Of a stretch of DNA of 64,000 nt, positions 19,201 through 29,989 are shown in pieces. The translations under genes and the position numbers were made by a program. The notes below the pieces were generated by a model. That model was not told where the DNA came from. It worked only from the letters and a program-made list of their open reading frames with translations, and made no database searches. Origin of the DNA: Eriocheir sinensis. Its lineage: Eukaryota > Arthropoda > Malacostraca > Decapoda > Varunidae. The DNA is taken from the NCBI RefSeq assembly GCF_024679095.1, contig NC_066576.1, forward strand, positions 7,063,674 to 7,127,673, given 5' to 3'. Position 1 is the stretch's first letter. The number at the start of each line of letters is the position of its first letter.

Positions 19201-20168
19201 CGATCTCTTGACAGGACCTGTTTTGACGATCTCTTGACAGGACCTGTTTTGACGATCTCTTGACAGGACCTGTTTTGACGATCTCTTGACAGGACCTGTT
19301 TTGACGATCTCTTGACAGGACCTGTTTTGACGATCTCTTGACAGGACCTGGTTTGACGATCTCTTGACAGGACCTGTTTTGACGATCTCTTGACAGGACC
19401 TGTTTTGACGATCTCTTGACAGGACCTGTTTTGACGATCTCTTGACAGGACCTGTTTTGACGATCTCTTGACAGGACCTGTTTTGACGATCTCTTGACAG
19501 GACCTGTTTTGACGATCTCTTGACAGGACCTGTTTTGACGATCTCTTGACAGGACCTGTTTTGACGATCTCTTGACAGGACCTGTTTTGACGATCTCTTG
19601 ACAGGACCTGTTTTGACGATCTCTTGACAGGACCTGTTTTGACGATCTCTTGACAGGACCTGTTTTGACGATCTCTTGACAGGACCTGTTTTGACGATCT
19701 CTTGACAGGACCTGTTTTGACGATCTCTTGACAGGACCTGTTTTGACGATCTCTTGACAGGATGTTCCACGAAGAAGCAGCTGATTACATAACAAGCAGC
19801 ATTGCCAGATTGTCGCACTCAGCTGCTTGTATTTCCCGACTTCCTACCCCTAAACTGTCTTCTGGGCTCCAATAACGAAACTCATAGTTATCGTTAAGAG
19901 AGTTAGATCCTGATGTTCCTTGGCAATAGTTAGACGTCAGAAACTGTTAAGTACAATGCTCTGAGTACGACAATCTGGCAACAGCGATTACAAGACACAC
20001 ACAAGAGAGAGTGAGAGCTTTCACTTATCTTCATGCGAGGCTTAATATGTCTTTCTACATTGGCCAATCTTTCCGCAGGAGCACGCCTTTGAGTCCAGCC
20101 AGAAGTACAAGGAAGGCAAGTACATCATCGAGCTCGCTCACATGATCAAGGACAATGGCTGGGACTGA
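9535..20168 (+). CDS. Protein yippee-like (YPEL1-4 type), last three coding exons; 5' partial
   Basis: Three exons join in frame: 9535-9578, 17968-18076 and 20079-20168, with the TGA stop at 20166-20168. They encode 80 residues: [14 protein letters not shown], then [20 protein letters not shown], a CxxC-type pair ([12 protein letters not shown]), and a tail ending [14 protein letters not shown]. This matches the C-terminal two-thirds of vertebrate YPEL1-4, which are about 119 residues long, and the end most resembles YPEL2. Yippee proteins fold around one zinc ion held by two CxxC motifs. They are found in the nucleus and at centrosomes, and their biochemical role is poorly defined. The first CxxC half and the start codon must lie in exons I could not find, probably before the window. 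Acceptors are TATTGCAG, GCGTTGCAG and TTTCCGCAG; donors are GTGAGT. The family usually has CENC where this gene has CECC. The two introns (8.4 and 2.0 kb) are packed with repeats. Assigning it to one numbered paralogue is not possible. Confidence 0.93.
9777..10557 (+). mobile_element. TTAA-bounded MITE with 35-bp internal repeats (copy 1)
   Basis: The element starts TTAACCCAGTAGCAGCGGGG and ends CGCTGCTACTGAGTTAA, imperfect inverted ends each including TTAA. After a conserved block (GATCATGTTTCTTAATGGTC, CAAACCATTTCATAATATAT, TATCATGGCA) come about 17 units of a 35-bp repeat, TTTGGCCCGTCGCTGCTACA CGGTAAAGCCACAAA when written in two pieces. The repeat's CGCTGCTACACGGTAAA closely mirrors the terminal CGCTGCTACCGGGTTAA. 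It lies in the YPEL intron. TTAA targets and CCC/GGG ends are typical of piggyBac-type elements; this assignment is inference, and there is no transposase inside. Confidence 0.85.
10558..11849. other. YPEL intron, no feature recognised
   Basis: AT-rich sequence with a short (TA)n near 10860. A 72-codon open frame at 10638-10856 has no recognised relatives and no splice context that I can defend. The stretch may be the 5' part of the Harbinger-type element whose transposase remnant follows, but I cannot show this. Confidence 0.4.
11850..12573 (+). pseudogene. PIF/Harbinger (HARBI1-like) transposase remnant, split by a MITE
   Basis: Conserved blocks of the PIF/Harbinger DDE nuclease appear in order across several frames: [20 protein letters not shown] at about 11910-11965 (first catalytic Asp region), [18 protein letters not shown] ending at about 12071, [16 protein letters not shown] at about 12303-12350 (second Asp region), GDAGYP at about 12393, and [14 protein letters not shown] near 12505 (Glu region). 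The copy has stop codons and frameshifts and is interrupted between NVV and WPGSTHD by a 229-bp foldback element (12073-12301). It is dead as a transposase and lies in the YPEL intron. Confidence 0.85.
12073..12301. mobile_element. Foldback MITE, TATAGTCTTCC ends (copy 1)
   Basis: The 229-bp segment is almost one long inverted repeat. The left arm starts TATAGTCTTCCAGATATGTC and the right arm ends GATGTATTTGTAAGACTATA; the arms meet near the middle at ATATGAGAGGAGG. A second copy is at 61441-61669. Its insertion splits a Harbinger transposase remnant between two adjacent codons of a conserved block, which fixes its borders. TA at the ends could be a target duplication of a mariner-like element. 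Confidence 0.85.
12856..12938 (+). mobile_element. SINE family B fragment
   Basis: Contains GCCAAGAGAAGATGGCGCCA, CTATAAACACTTGCCTGTGC and the end GGCCCCTCAAG, which match the 3' part of the family B SINE. The tRNA-like head is missing. Confidence 0.7.
13053..13575 (-). repeat. LINE-derived 99-bp tandem array, second locus
   Basis: On the minus strand, text like [20 protein letters not shown] runs into repeated units reading [20 protein letters not shown]. About four units are present and some are incomplete (one is cut near 13321). This is the same array type as 5001-5815 but in opposite orientation and inside the YPEL intron. Confidence 0.85.
13868..14795. repeat. 56-bp minisatellite
   Basis: About 16 units of AAATTGTAAAACTGTATAGC GACCTTTTCCTGAGTG TTGTGTGGCAAAGATGAATG, period 56 bp. 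Three units carry an extra TTGGAGGGAGGATG segment. Single diverged copies sit at about 16680-16724, 17598-17640 and 17676-17720, and similar text precedes the YPEL exon at 17968. Minus-strand open frames here are repeat artefacts. Confidence 0.9.
14950..15001. mobile_element. MITE, GTTGCCAGATT family, 5' fragment
   Basis: GGTGCCAGATTGTCCTACTC and the following text TGCTTATATTTCCTGACTTC match the left end of the copy at 19800. The rest is absent; the TTAA element's repeat array starts about 20 bases later. Confidence 0.65.
15020..15533 (-). mobile_element. TTAA-bounded 35-bp-repeat MITE (copy 2), one end missing
   Basis: Minus-strand copy: about ten 35-bp units, then the conserved block, then GATCCCCACTGCTACCGGGT ending at TTAA (15530-15533). 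The left TTAA end is missing; the array starts abruptly beside a truncated MITE fragment, which suggests a deletion removing both ends. Confidence 0.8.
15576..16151 (+). other. Open reading frame of 191 codons, unrecognised
   Basis: The frame starts at a GTG; the first ATG in frame is near 15624. Its early part is acidic ([20 protein letters not shown] and [11 protein letters not shown]), followed by a proline- and threonine-rich segment, and it runs into a (GA)n microsatellite. The acidic start is of the kind seen at the N-termini of piggyBac-like transposases, and the frame abuts a TTAA element, but no catalytic motif is present. It may be a transposon relic or chance. Confidence 0.25.
16150..16205. 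repeat. (GA)n microsatellite
   Basis: An uninterrupted (GA)n run. From 16206 to 16680 I recognise nothing. Confidence 0.95.
16725..17582 (-). mobile_element. TTAA-bounded 35-bp-repeat MITE (copy 3)
   Basis: Begins TTAACCCAGTAGCAGCGACG and ends ATCCCCGCTGCTACCGGGTTAA. It holds about 19 repeat units, the largest array of the family here. Both flanks carry single copies of the 56-bp minisatellite (GTAAAACTG...TTTTCCTGAG before, GATGTAAAACTGTATAGCGA after), so it landed in or beside that repeat. A bare TTAA flanks each end. Confidence 0.85.
17772..17874. repeat. Short foldback sequence upstream of the YPEL exon
   Basis: GTTTTGATCGTTACCAATGG near 17776 is inverted as CCATTGGCAACGATCAAAAC ending near 17870. 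The arms are about 40 bp with a few mismatches and the loop is short. It sits about 95 bases before the YPEL splice acceptor at 17967 and could fold in the pre-mRNA. Confidence 0.75.
18125..18317. mobile_element. MITE, GTTGCCAGATT family (copy g)
   Basis: Ends GTTGCCAAATCATCATATTC and GAGTACGATAATTGGCAAC are diverged inverted repeats of the family. The internal text AAGTTAGCGTTAAAACT is shared with the copy at 27284. It lies 49 bases after the donor of the YPEL exon at 17968-18076. Confidence 0.75.
18330..18745. repeat. About 165-bp tandem repeat, three copies
   Basis: GTTCGGGATAGAGGTGAGGC recurs at about 18347, 18508 and 18674. The first two copies carry ATCTTGTGCAGTGGTGGAGA and TACTTGCCTACTGCTGTC; the third is partial. 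It is intronic to YPEL. Confidence 0.85.
18890..19762. repeat. 26-bp satellite array
   Basis: About 33 almost identical head-to-tail copies of GACCTGTTTTGACGATCTCT TGACAG. One shortened unit lies near 18990 and a few single changes occur. The unit has no stops in any minus-strand frame, which creates an apparent 338-codon frame that is not a gene. It lies in the last YPEL intron, about 320 bases before the final exon. Confidence 0.95.
19800..19982. mobile_element. MITE, GTTGCCAGATT family (copy b)
   Basis: Left end ATTGCCAGATTGTCGCACTC, right end GAGTACGACAATCTGGCAAC; 183 bp. Inserted between the 26-bp array and the last YPEL exon. Confidence 0.8.
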
Positions 20169-22789
20169 GTGTGGGCCCCCGGCGGGCAGCGGAGCCTCAG
20201 TCTGCACCTGTGACCCCATGGCTCCCCCACTGCTGCTGACGCGCTGCACTGGGGTTGACTACTAATTCGTCGGTCACAGAAGGACTGGAGGCGCCGGGCC
20301 CGCTGAGGATGACCGCTGCTTCCCTCTTAGTGTTAGATTGACCTTCCGCGCCCGACTTACTCATGCGCAGTGATCTCAGCCAGTGCATGATGCCGGGGTG
20401 TGCTGCGCCGGGTGACTGCTCAACCGAATGATCAATGGCGGAAATTGTCAGAGACCAGATTTCATGTTCAGTGTTTTTGTATACTTCTTTTTTTATATGG
20501 ACCTCGTGATCTGGAACGCCACACTCAGTTGTGCTGACGAAGACTTGCTTGCTGCGTCCACAGTGGATCAGTCCGTGTTGAAGGGAGGCCTCTGAGAGCA
20601 GCAGCACACCCTGAGAGCTGCTGGCACTCATCATCAGCATCACAATCACCATACTTTTTGCATCACTCCCGACTGAGCCGACCCAACGGTTGGCGCCCAG
20701 CCACACACCGTCAGTCTGCCAGCCAGCTAGCTCTCGTCCAGTCTCATGGCCTGTCTGTGATGGGCTTTGCCTGCAACCAAACTTGATTTTAATGTGTAGT
20801 AAATGTAAAACTAATCTTCCCACCCTGCCACATGCAAGCCTCTTAGACAGATTGTTGTTCTATAATCTCATTGAAAGGAAAACGTAATTGGTTGATAGGC
20901 TGCCATCTTTCCTTACGGGACCATAGTGTGATTCAACTTGCCGCTGCAAGATCATTGCAGACACGGAGGAGAAGCTTGGGCTGCAGCTCAGCCAGTGACA
21001 GAGACCGGCGTGTGCTCTCCAAGGATGAAAAAAGAGGTATCTTGGCCACTTGAGGCTCACAAAATTTTCCTTTGAAAAGGAACGATTAATTTCCGAGAAC
21101 TTGTGCCGATCAACAAAAACAGATTACTAGTAACAGCACTTACTGCTTGACCTGTCTTTGGAGCACACAGAGTAATCCTACTTCTTATTTGTCTCGTCCA
21201 TATTGTATTGCACAGACCACGTGCAAGGAGTGATGGTGTTCCCACTGTGATCTTGTGCATCTAGGAAGCCTGAGCAGTGCAGGCCACCTATCATGATGTG
21301 TCTTACTCATTGCCATGCTATGTGATTGGACAATATTTTGACTAATTTTCACTTGTTCTGTACTGTGTACTTTATCCTAAGATTGGTGTTCCCAACAATA
21401 GACAAGATCAATGATTGTGCTGCTCACATTTCCACTCCTCAGTCAAGGTATGATGGCTATAGGAATTGGGTGCATTTTCTGCAGTTAACTTTGGTTGAGA
21501 TTGAGTTGAGGTCAAATTTATGTTCTGCTTTTGCTTTGGTTCAAAATGTACAAAAAAAGACAATTTATCCATAAATTAGTCCACCATGGGTGTGACCTTC
21601 TGCCACACCCATGGGCGGGCTGCCCACGCAAAGGTTACAACATTAAACAATCAAAGTTGATGGGAAGGATGTTTTGGCAGTCCCTGATTTGTGTTGTTTT
21701 TCTTTTGTATTTTTGAGGCAATGCATCAGTTTGTGTTGATGAACTATTATAGATCAGTATATTTTTTCAAAAATGTGATATTTTTCCTTTAAACACGAGG
21801 AAGACCTTCATCCTTGGCTTGAAGGACGGGAACATGTTGTTGGTCGCCAGTATCTGGTGGTGACTCCCACATTGCTGCGGCTCCTTGTTGATCTGATACA
21901 GGACGCCACAGGGTCTGCATTGAACTCAAGGATTTTCTTCAAAGTGTTTTGTAATGATTCTTGTGTTCCTGAATGATCTTGTCTGCTATTTCAGGATAGC
22001 AAAATAAATTAGCTGGATTGAACAAATTGTCTCTCAACTCAATCTCATTCAGAGTCAAGTGAGGAAAATGCTGTCACTCTCGTCTGGAGGAGCCGTGAGG
22101 GTCTCTGTTAGTCTTGAATTACCTTGGATGTTCTTATCCCTGCCAGTGAAATGTTTGCAGCTGTTCAATCGTGACATGTGTAGAACTGAGAATGTTGGTT
22201 CATTATTAAGGTATATAAAAAAAACAAAGCTGTAGCGAATATATGTGAGTTGAGGTTGCTTGAACATTTTCATAGCCAAGCAGTAGCCATGTTGTAGATA
22301 GCAGAGTTAGCAGAGTGGCGTGCATCTTCTTGGGCGGGACGACCTTCCCGCGGCTCTGGCGATGCGTTAGTGTGGGAGCTGAGGGAAGCCTTCTGTGTAT
22401 CTTATGTAATCTTTTGGTCTGCTTGGCTGCCTCTCAGCTTGGTGGTGGAACACTGGACACAGCTTTAAACACAGTCAAAGAAGAGGAATCAAGTACCAGC
22501 CTTACCACATTATCGGAGGAGTCTTAAGTTTGTTTCATACGCTAGAATATTAGTGTGATATTCAGACTCTAAAAGGAGGCAGAGAGTTAAATTTTTCTTT
22601 GTAGTAATGATAAGGCATTTTGTATTGACATATTCAGTTTTTTTCTATGGATTGTGCAATGATTTTTAAGGAAACGGAGGTAGGGGTGAAGTTATGCGGG
22701 GGTTTGCCACTCTTGAGTTAGGTTACGCTCAGGTAGATAGACAGAGACTTTTTACTTCCATTAGTTTAACTTTTCATTTTTTGGTGCGT

Positions 22790-22842
<53 letters not shown>

Positions 22843-25800
22843 ATGGATGCAAACTTTTTTCTCATATAACCAGAATTTCTTTTCCAATCTGTCTAATCTC
22901 CCTTCTCTATCTCTGTCCATGTCATCTCTCTCCATTGTGGTACCTTACTGGTCTTTTTTTCGCGGGCTGTCCATGGCGGCCGTTCGTAGTGATAATGATT
23001 AACATAACGTATCATGAATTGCCAACAGGTTTTCAGCACATTACCTTGCCCTCAATAGCTACGATATTGATCCTGCCTTCCATCTCTGCCATGATTAGCA
23101 TTGCCTTCCTGCGTTTTCCCCTTTGATCTCGTTCGACCCTTCACAAACTTGGCTAGATTGTGTTTTGTTGTGTTTCCCGGAGGAACACTCGCTCCCCTGC
23201 GCCAGGGGAGGACGGGGCTGTCCAGACCTGCTCCCACCAGCCTCTGTCCTGCTCACTTTCTTTCCCCCACACCATCACCAGTCCCCCCTTGCTTACCTCC
23301 CACTGGTCCAAATATAACATACTGCAGCATATTCTGACCTTATTAGGTATGTATTTCACTATGTACTGATCTCAGCACATTCTTAGGTATGCACTCAGTG
23401 TCCACAACATCCAGCGAGGTGATGCGACCGTGTCAGCTCCTACTTCTGTGTGCTGACCTCAGTACTGACACTGTCATGAACTTAGTACGTAGACGTGTTT
23501 CATCATGTGCTGACCTCAGTACGAGCAGTTCTACATTTCATTAATCGTATGCAAATGGTCATAATTGTGTGAAGAGATATTTACTAAAGAGAGATCCCCT
23601 CAAGGTGGTCTTATATTTTTACATGGCATTCTAGTCTTTCATTCTAACCAATAGTTCCAAAGTGTGCATGTCTGCCTTGTGTTACATTACAGTACTAGCT
23701 GTTTTTATCATGATTCATGGGATGTATTACAAGTGGATGGCGAGAGGCAAAAGCATTATTGACTTCTGTGATAAGGTTGAGAGTTGTGTGACTGAGATAT
23801 TACTTAGGGCGTACAGTTGCTGCTCGGTGTGATAACATCCCTGAAGGTTACGGCTTGAGTACTGCAGGAACCGTTCTCATGTATTGGGTATCTGAATGTT
23901 TAAAACTAGACATATACATATATATAAATAAAAATATATATACATATATATATAAATACTGTATGTAGTGGGACTTCCCGGCTCTGTCAACCGGTTCTAG
24001 GGCCATCTGGTTTGTTTTGCCTTTCGTCATAACAATAACCACTGAATGTGCAGGAGACTTTGGCTGTTGTAGTGCTTTTGTGATTGACATTATCATAGAG
24101 GAGCTTGGAAGCATTCACATAGGTTAGTTTCCTTTCAATGTTGTATTTCACGGCAACCATCTTGACACTGGTAACTGCTTTTATTTAAGTCCGTATAGAA
24201 TTCGTTCAAACCTATAGAAACATTTTGCAACACTCAGTAACGACTAAAACCGGTACCCTTTCGGCGTCCCTTCCGACGCCGCGCTTGCCCTCGGTCGAGT
24301 GTCTCCCCGGCGATGGCGAACAGCAGCTGCCGTGCGCCCGCAACCGAGGAGTGAACAGGAGCACCCGGACCACAGTACATTCAGATTCTGTCCAGAGTGA
24401 GAGGGGTCCATAGTGCTGTGCTTGCCACTTATTACTTAAACCACTTCTCCACTGACTTGTACAGTTTTGTTTGTTGAGTCACAGTGTATACCTTGCTCAT
24501 GTAATACTGGGGATAAAAAGATATTACGAATGTGTACTCTAGCCATTAAATATATATATATCAGTTTTTTATCAGAGAATATAGGAGCCAGCAGGTGTCA
24601 ATTGTGTATCAGTGCTGTCCACCTGCTGAGCCGACACCTTCCCGCTGAACCTGCTGCTGTGTTGTCGAGCAGAGATGGTCATGTTTGTTTGGGTTTAAAA
24701 GCGCTTTTTGTTGTTGAGTTCCATTTGGTGGATATTCAAATCAAAACCTCCAATGTTGCCTTGATGGAAGGGCCCCTTTGGACCTCCCTCCAGCCTAGTT
24801 TTCTTCGCTGTGGAGGCAGGCGCCGAGGGTCAGCCATGAAGAGACCTGTGACCTGACCTCCACCAGCCTCTCTGTTCCTGCTTCTTGTCTTGATGACTTA
24901 AAAAACAATGAGTTGTTTTTAATGGTATGAAACAGAATTGTTGCCCACCTTTGCTCATAGTTCATAAGGTATTAGTGTCAATGATGGTGTAATTGGTGAT
25001 TTGCAGTACTGTATTAATGTAGTTTCATATGTATATACATCATTTTTTACAACCAAGGACGACATACTTCCTTTGGAAAACATTTTTATTTCCATCATGT
25101 GAAGGATTCAGGCGGGGTCGGACCAGCATGGAGATAAGGTTCAGGTCTGTGCCACACGCGCACCACCTGAACACTACAAACTGTTGATGTCTGTGATGCT
25201 GGTCCTTCCCCGCATGCGTAGTCACAGTCGAGCTTGCTGTCTTCAGTAAATCTGGATGAACCTTGAACCACGAGACTCAAAATGTTCAAATTGCGGCATC
25301 GTTCCCTTCGTGCCAGTTCATGATATTCAGGCGGACAGAACGTCGATGACAGACTAAAAGACACCATCCAGATTTACCTCGCTGTATATAGTATTTATTC
25401 ACAGGAAGCTTACAGTAGTTGCTGCCACCGATGCAGACAGGGATATTTATCTTGATTTTTATTTGTTCTGCCAATGTTCATTACGTCAACATCTGGTTGA
25501 ATTGAAAATCATAATCTTGACTACAGTAAACTCTCTATTTAATGAAAATCTGATATATTGGACCACAGAAACATTCAAATGGAGACTTTTTTTGTGTGTA
25601 CAAGTGGAAACTATTTTTTAATTTGCTATTTTACGTTTTTTATTTCATAAGGAAATTTTCTGAAAACTGAATAAAATCAAAACAACAATTCATATCTGAT
25701 AAAACACTATTAACTACTGTATACACTCTTGTCGTTACTTGAAACACTACCTTGTATGCTGAATATAACAATTTGGTGTTCTGGCTAATTCATCAAATAG

Positions 25801-26340
25801 AAGTTTACTGTGGAAACGAGAGACCTGCTGAGCTTCTGAGCTGTGCCAGGCTGACGGTGTGTGTGGGTGTGTGTGTGTCAGGGCAAGCTGGTGGGAAGCC
25901 TCGGGCACCAGTGGACGTGGGAAAGTATTGCATCATTCCATTGACCGAACATGACCGGCCGAGGGAAGGTCAGGCCAGGAAGTGTGGGTGTAAGAACCTG
26001 TTGCCACTTGCTGTATATCATTTTGTTTTGACTGACTTGAAGCATATTTTTCAAGGATTTGCTTTACGTGTTTTTCTTTAGCATTCTTTTGTCAGATGGA
26101 TCTTGCAAAATTAACCCAACCAAAGTCATAATTCTTGGTGTAATAGTGGGTGAAGATCATCGGTCTTGACGTCATTGATGTTGTTGTGATGTTAAGTGAT
26201 TGCAACCATGATATAAAAGGGAAAGTGTCTGAGGATGAAGCTACGCTCGACTCGCTCTGACGCACAAACACTCACGCACGCCTCACCTCGCAGGAAGGAG
26301 ACCAACACACGGCAGGGTCGAGAGCGAAAAACGTAGAACA
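20169..26340 (+). other. YPEL 3' UTR and intergenic DNA
   Basis: The stop of YPEL is followed by about 6 kb of low-repeat, AT-rich sequence. Candidate polyadenylation hexamers AATAAA occur near 22002 and 25669, so part of this is probably a long 3' UTR, a known trait of this gene family in other animals. A (GT)n run is at 22790-22840. A GC-richer patch at about 24240-24420 is unexplained. Open frames up to 208 codons (minus strand, 20197-20823) show no recognisable domain. Confidence 0.45.
22788..22841. repeat. (GT)n microsatellite
   Basis: A long uninterrupted GT run. Confidence 0.95.
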
Positions 26341-26347
26341 AAATTAG

Positions 26348-26766
26348 TTAACCTGGTAGCAGCGGGGATCATGTTTCTTAATGGTCCCTCCAAGCGAGAA
26401 AAATGAGAAAAAAATCACCCCTCACACAAACCATTTCATAATATATATCAACGCATTTCTAATCAGTTCTGGGGGGCTTATATCATGGCACAAATTTGGC
26501 CCGTCGCTGCTACACGGTAAAGCCACAAATTTGGCCCGTCGCTGCTACACGGTAAAGCCACAAATTTGGCCCGTCGCTGCTACACGGTAAAGCCACAAAT
26601 TTGGCCCGTCGCTGCTACACGGTAAAGCCACAAATTTGGCCCGTCGCTGCTACACGGTACAGCCACAAATCTGGCCCGTCGCTGCTACACAGTACAGCCA
26701 CAAATTTGGCCCATCGCTGCTACACGGTACAGCCACAAATTTGGCCCGTCGCTGCTACCGGGTTAA
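26348..26766 (+). mobile_element. TTAA-bounded 35-bp-repeat MITE (copy 4)
   Basis: Starts TTAACCTGGTAGCAGCGGGG and ends GTCGCTGCTACCGGGTTAA, with eight internal units. The last four units share a GGTACAGCC variant in place of GGTAAAGCC, which shows local spread of a mutation within the array. Confidence 0.85.
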
Positions 26767-27283
26767 GGAAAAAGTTCTTCACTTAGAAAATTTGCTAAAG
26801 ACAGTGAGAACCTTTTTTCTGAATCCAGTGTATTCCATCCTCATGCATAAAGTATTTTTGTATCTTATAATGAATGGATTGGCTGCGTCAACGGTAATCT
26901 GAGGGATAAATATAGCAATCTGCATAACTAGCAGCAACATTTTTGGTACGTGAATGTCTCACATAAGAAGCTGCTAAATGTGACTTTACACAATAAACAT
27001 TTACCTACATGCTGTGTGTTTACCCTGGTGGAAGGTAGAGGTGAAGTTTGGGGCATACACGAGAGCTGCGGATGGCCTCCTCAGCGCTCACCTCCGTCAC
27101 ATTGGCCGTGCAGCCTTGTAATGGCCTGAAGTATACCACAGTTGTAATGGTATTTTTCCCCATGTAAGTAGAGTAACCTGGGATGTTTGTGCAACCAGGC
27201 AGAGAGAGAGAGAGGAAGGAAGGATGTACACAAGAGGAGAAAAAAAAGTGAGGGGAGAGAGAGAGGCTGGTGGGTAAGTACCA
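26767..27283. other. Unique sequence, nothing recognised
   Basis: No repeat family or coding exon could be supported. A purine-rich patch (AGAGAGAGAGAGGAAGGAAG) lies near 27200. Confidence 0.4.
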
Positions 27284-27460
27284 GCGTTGCCAAATTGTCA
27301 TACTCTGAACATTGCATTTATAATTTTAAGGCTACAAGACCGTCATAATCACACAAACAACAATAGGAAATTAAAGTTAGCGTTAAAACTGTTATTTATT
27401 GATGTTTTTTTGTGATTTTTGCCATAGTTATCAGTCAGAAACTACCCTTTACCTAGTCAC
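27284..27460. mobile_element. MITE, GTTGCCAGATT family, 3'-truncated (copy f)
   Basis: Begins CGTTGCCAAATTGTCATACT and shares AAGTTAGCGTTAAAACTGTT with the copy at 18125. The right end is replaced by a family B SINE starting at 27464. Confidence 0.7.
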
Positions 27461-27463
27461 ACA

Positions 27464-27660
27464 GGGTAGGCGGTGGCTGAGTGGTAGCGTGCTGGGCCCA
27501 CATTCACCGCGGGTTCGAATCCCCACGCTACCACCTGGGATTTTTCAGTCACTGCCGAGTGGCTTAAAACTACCCACATGCTGTCCTGAAGACCACCCAT
27601 CAACCCGGACTCTAGAGGAAACCGTCCAAGCGAATCAATAAAAAAACAAAAAAAATAAAA
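27464..27660 (+). mobile_element. SINE family B
   Basis: A complete tRNA-like head (GGTAGGCGGTGGCTGAGTGG ... GGGTTCGAATCCCCACGCTA) is followed by the body through CCGTCCAAGCGAATCAA and an A-rich tail. The 3' segment with GATGGCGCCACTATAAAC is lacking, so this is a shorter variant or a truncated copy. It interrupts a MITE. Confidence 0.85.
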
Positions 27661-27950
27661 AACGGCCATTATATACCTCCCTCAGGGGTGCGGGGCATAT
27701 ATCCCACACCTCACTCACGGGGAAAAGGGATGGGATTATAATTATTCATCCACATACATCAATATCTATCTTCAATATGTATATAACTCTGTGGATTCAA
27801 ACCCTGGTTCATGGGTTTGTAGCCAGGCAAGCTAACCACTGCACATTGGAGGGGGTGAAGGAATGGTCCAGCCAATGATATAATGGTCCAAGAAGCTGAT
27901 ATAGAGATGAAAAAAAGACTTACAAGACTGGAATAAAAAGAAGGTAAGAG
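27661..27950. other. Nothing recognised
   Basis: Mixed sequence after the SINE tail. The text TGTGGATTCAAACCCTGGTTC at about 27790 hints at another decayed repeat but is too short to classify. Confidence 0.3.
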
Positions 27951-27954
27951 AGAG

Positions 27955-29480
27955 AGAGAGAATGAAAATGAGGGAGAATGATAATGGTAAGTCTGAGAAT
28001 GAGAGATCGAATGAGAATGATCGAGAACTAGGTGATGAGAATGAGAGAATTAAGAATGAAGGAGAAGGAGAATATGAGAATGAGAGAATTAAGAATGAAG
28101 GAGAATGAGTTAGGTGATGAGAATGAGAGAATTAAGAATGAAGGAGAATGAGTTAGGTGATGAGAATGAGAGAATTAAGAATGAAGGAGAATGAGTTAGG
28201 TGATGAGAATGAGAGAATTAAGAATGAAGGAGAATGAGTTAGGTGATGAGAATGAGAGAATTAAGAATGAAGGAGAATGAGAATATGAGAATGAGAGAAT
28301 TAAGAATGAAGGAGAATGAGTTAGTTGATGAGAATGAGAGAATTAAGAATGAAGGAGAATGAGTTAGGTGATGAGAATGAGAGAATTAAGAATGAAGGAG
28401 AATGAGAATATGAGAATGAGAGAATTAAGAATGAAGGAGAATGAGAATATGAGAATGAGAGAATTAAGAATGAAGGAGAATGAGTTAGTTGATGAGAATG
28501 AGAGAATTAAGAATGAAGGAGAATGAGAATATGAGAATGAGAGAATTAAGAATGAAGGAGAATGAGTTAGGTGATGAGAATGAGAGAATTAAGAATGAAG
28601 GAGAATGAGAATATGAGAATGAGAGAATTAAGAATGAAGGAGAATGAGAATATGAGAATGAGAGAATTAAGAATGAAGGAGAATGAGAATATGAGAATGA
28701 GAGAATGAGTTAGTTGATGAGAATGAGAGAATTAAGAATGAAGGAGAATGAGAATATGAGAATGAGAGAATTAAGAATGAAGGAGAATGAGTTAGTTGAT
28801 GAGAATGAGAGAATTAAGAATGAAGGAGAATGAGTTAGTTGATGAGAATGAGAGAATTAAGAATGAAGGAGAATGAGTTAGTTGATGAGAATGAGAGTAT
28901 TAAGAATGAAGGAGAATGAGAATATGAGAATGAGAGAATTAAGAATGAAGGAGAATGAGTTAGTTGATGAGAATGAGAGTATTAAGAATGAAGGAGAATG
29001 AGAATATGAGAATGAGAGAATTAAGAATGAAGGAGAATGAGAATATGAGAATGAGAGAATTAAGAATGAAGGAGAATGAGTTAGTTGATGAGAATGAGAG
29101 AATTAAGAATGAAGGAGAATGAGTTAGTTGATGAGAATGAGAGTATTAAGAATGAAGGAGAATGAGAATATGAGAATGAGAGTATTAAGAATGAAGGAGA
29201 ATGAGAATATGAGAATGAGAGAATTAAGAATGAAGGAGAATGAGAATATGAGAATGAGAGAATTAAGAATGAAGGAGAATGAGTTAGTTGATGAGAATGA
29301 GAGAATTAAGAATGAAGGAGAATGAGTTAGTTGATGAGAATGAGAGAATTAAGAATGAAGGAGAATGAGAATATGAGAATGAGAGAATTAAGAATGAAGG
29401 AGAATGAGTTAGTTGATGAGAATGAGAGAATTAAGAATGAAGGAGAATGAGAGAATATGAGAATGAGAGAAGGAATAAGA
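27955..29480. repeat. Two-type GAGAATGAGAGAATTAAG minisatellite
   Basis: About 36 units share GAGAATGAGAGAATTAAGAA TGAAGGAGAATGAG. They end either in TTAGTTGAT or TTAGGTGAT (about 43 bp) or in AATAT (about 39 bp). The two unit types alternate irregularly along 1.5 kb. Short open frames in it are artefacts. Confidence 0.95.
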
Positions 29481-29600
29481 ATAAGAATGAGAAAATGCAT
29501 GAGAATGAGGGACAATGAGAATTAATGAAAACTTTAAAGAGGGAGAATGAAAATGGGATATTGAAAATGAGGGGAAATGAGAGAGAGAATATGAGAATGA

Positions 29601-29941
<341 letters not shown>

Positions 29942-29989
29942 AGAATGAGAGAGCGAGATAATGATCGAGAATTATAGAATCAGAATTAA

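Noticed and set aside
18890..19762. CRISPR-like array
   Set aside because: Units are contiguous with no spacers, and the DNA is eukaryotic.
18802..19818. 338- and 316-codon minus-strand frames with a 26-residue repeat
   Set aside because: A 26-bp unit without stops gives the same 26-residue repeat in every frame; this is an array artefact.
20197..20823. 208-codon minus-strand frame after YPEL
   Set aside because: No recognisable domain, and it covers the likely YPEL 3' UTR. It cannot be excluded but is not supported.
27465..27540. Genuine tRNA gene in the GGTAGGCGGTGGCTGAGTGG sequence
   Set aside because: It is the head of the family B SINE, repeated elsewhere with the same body.
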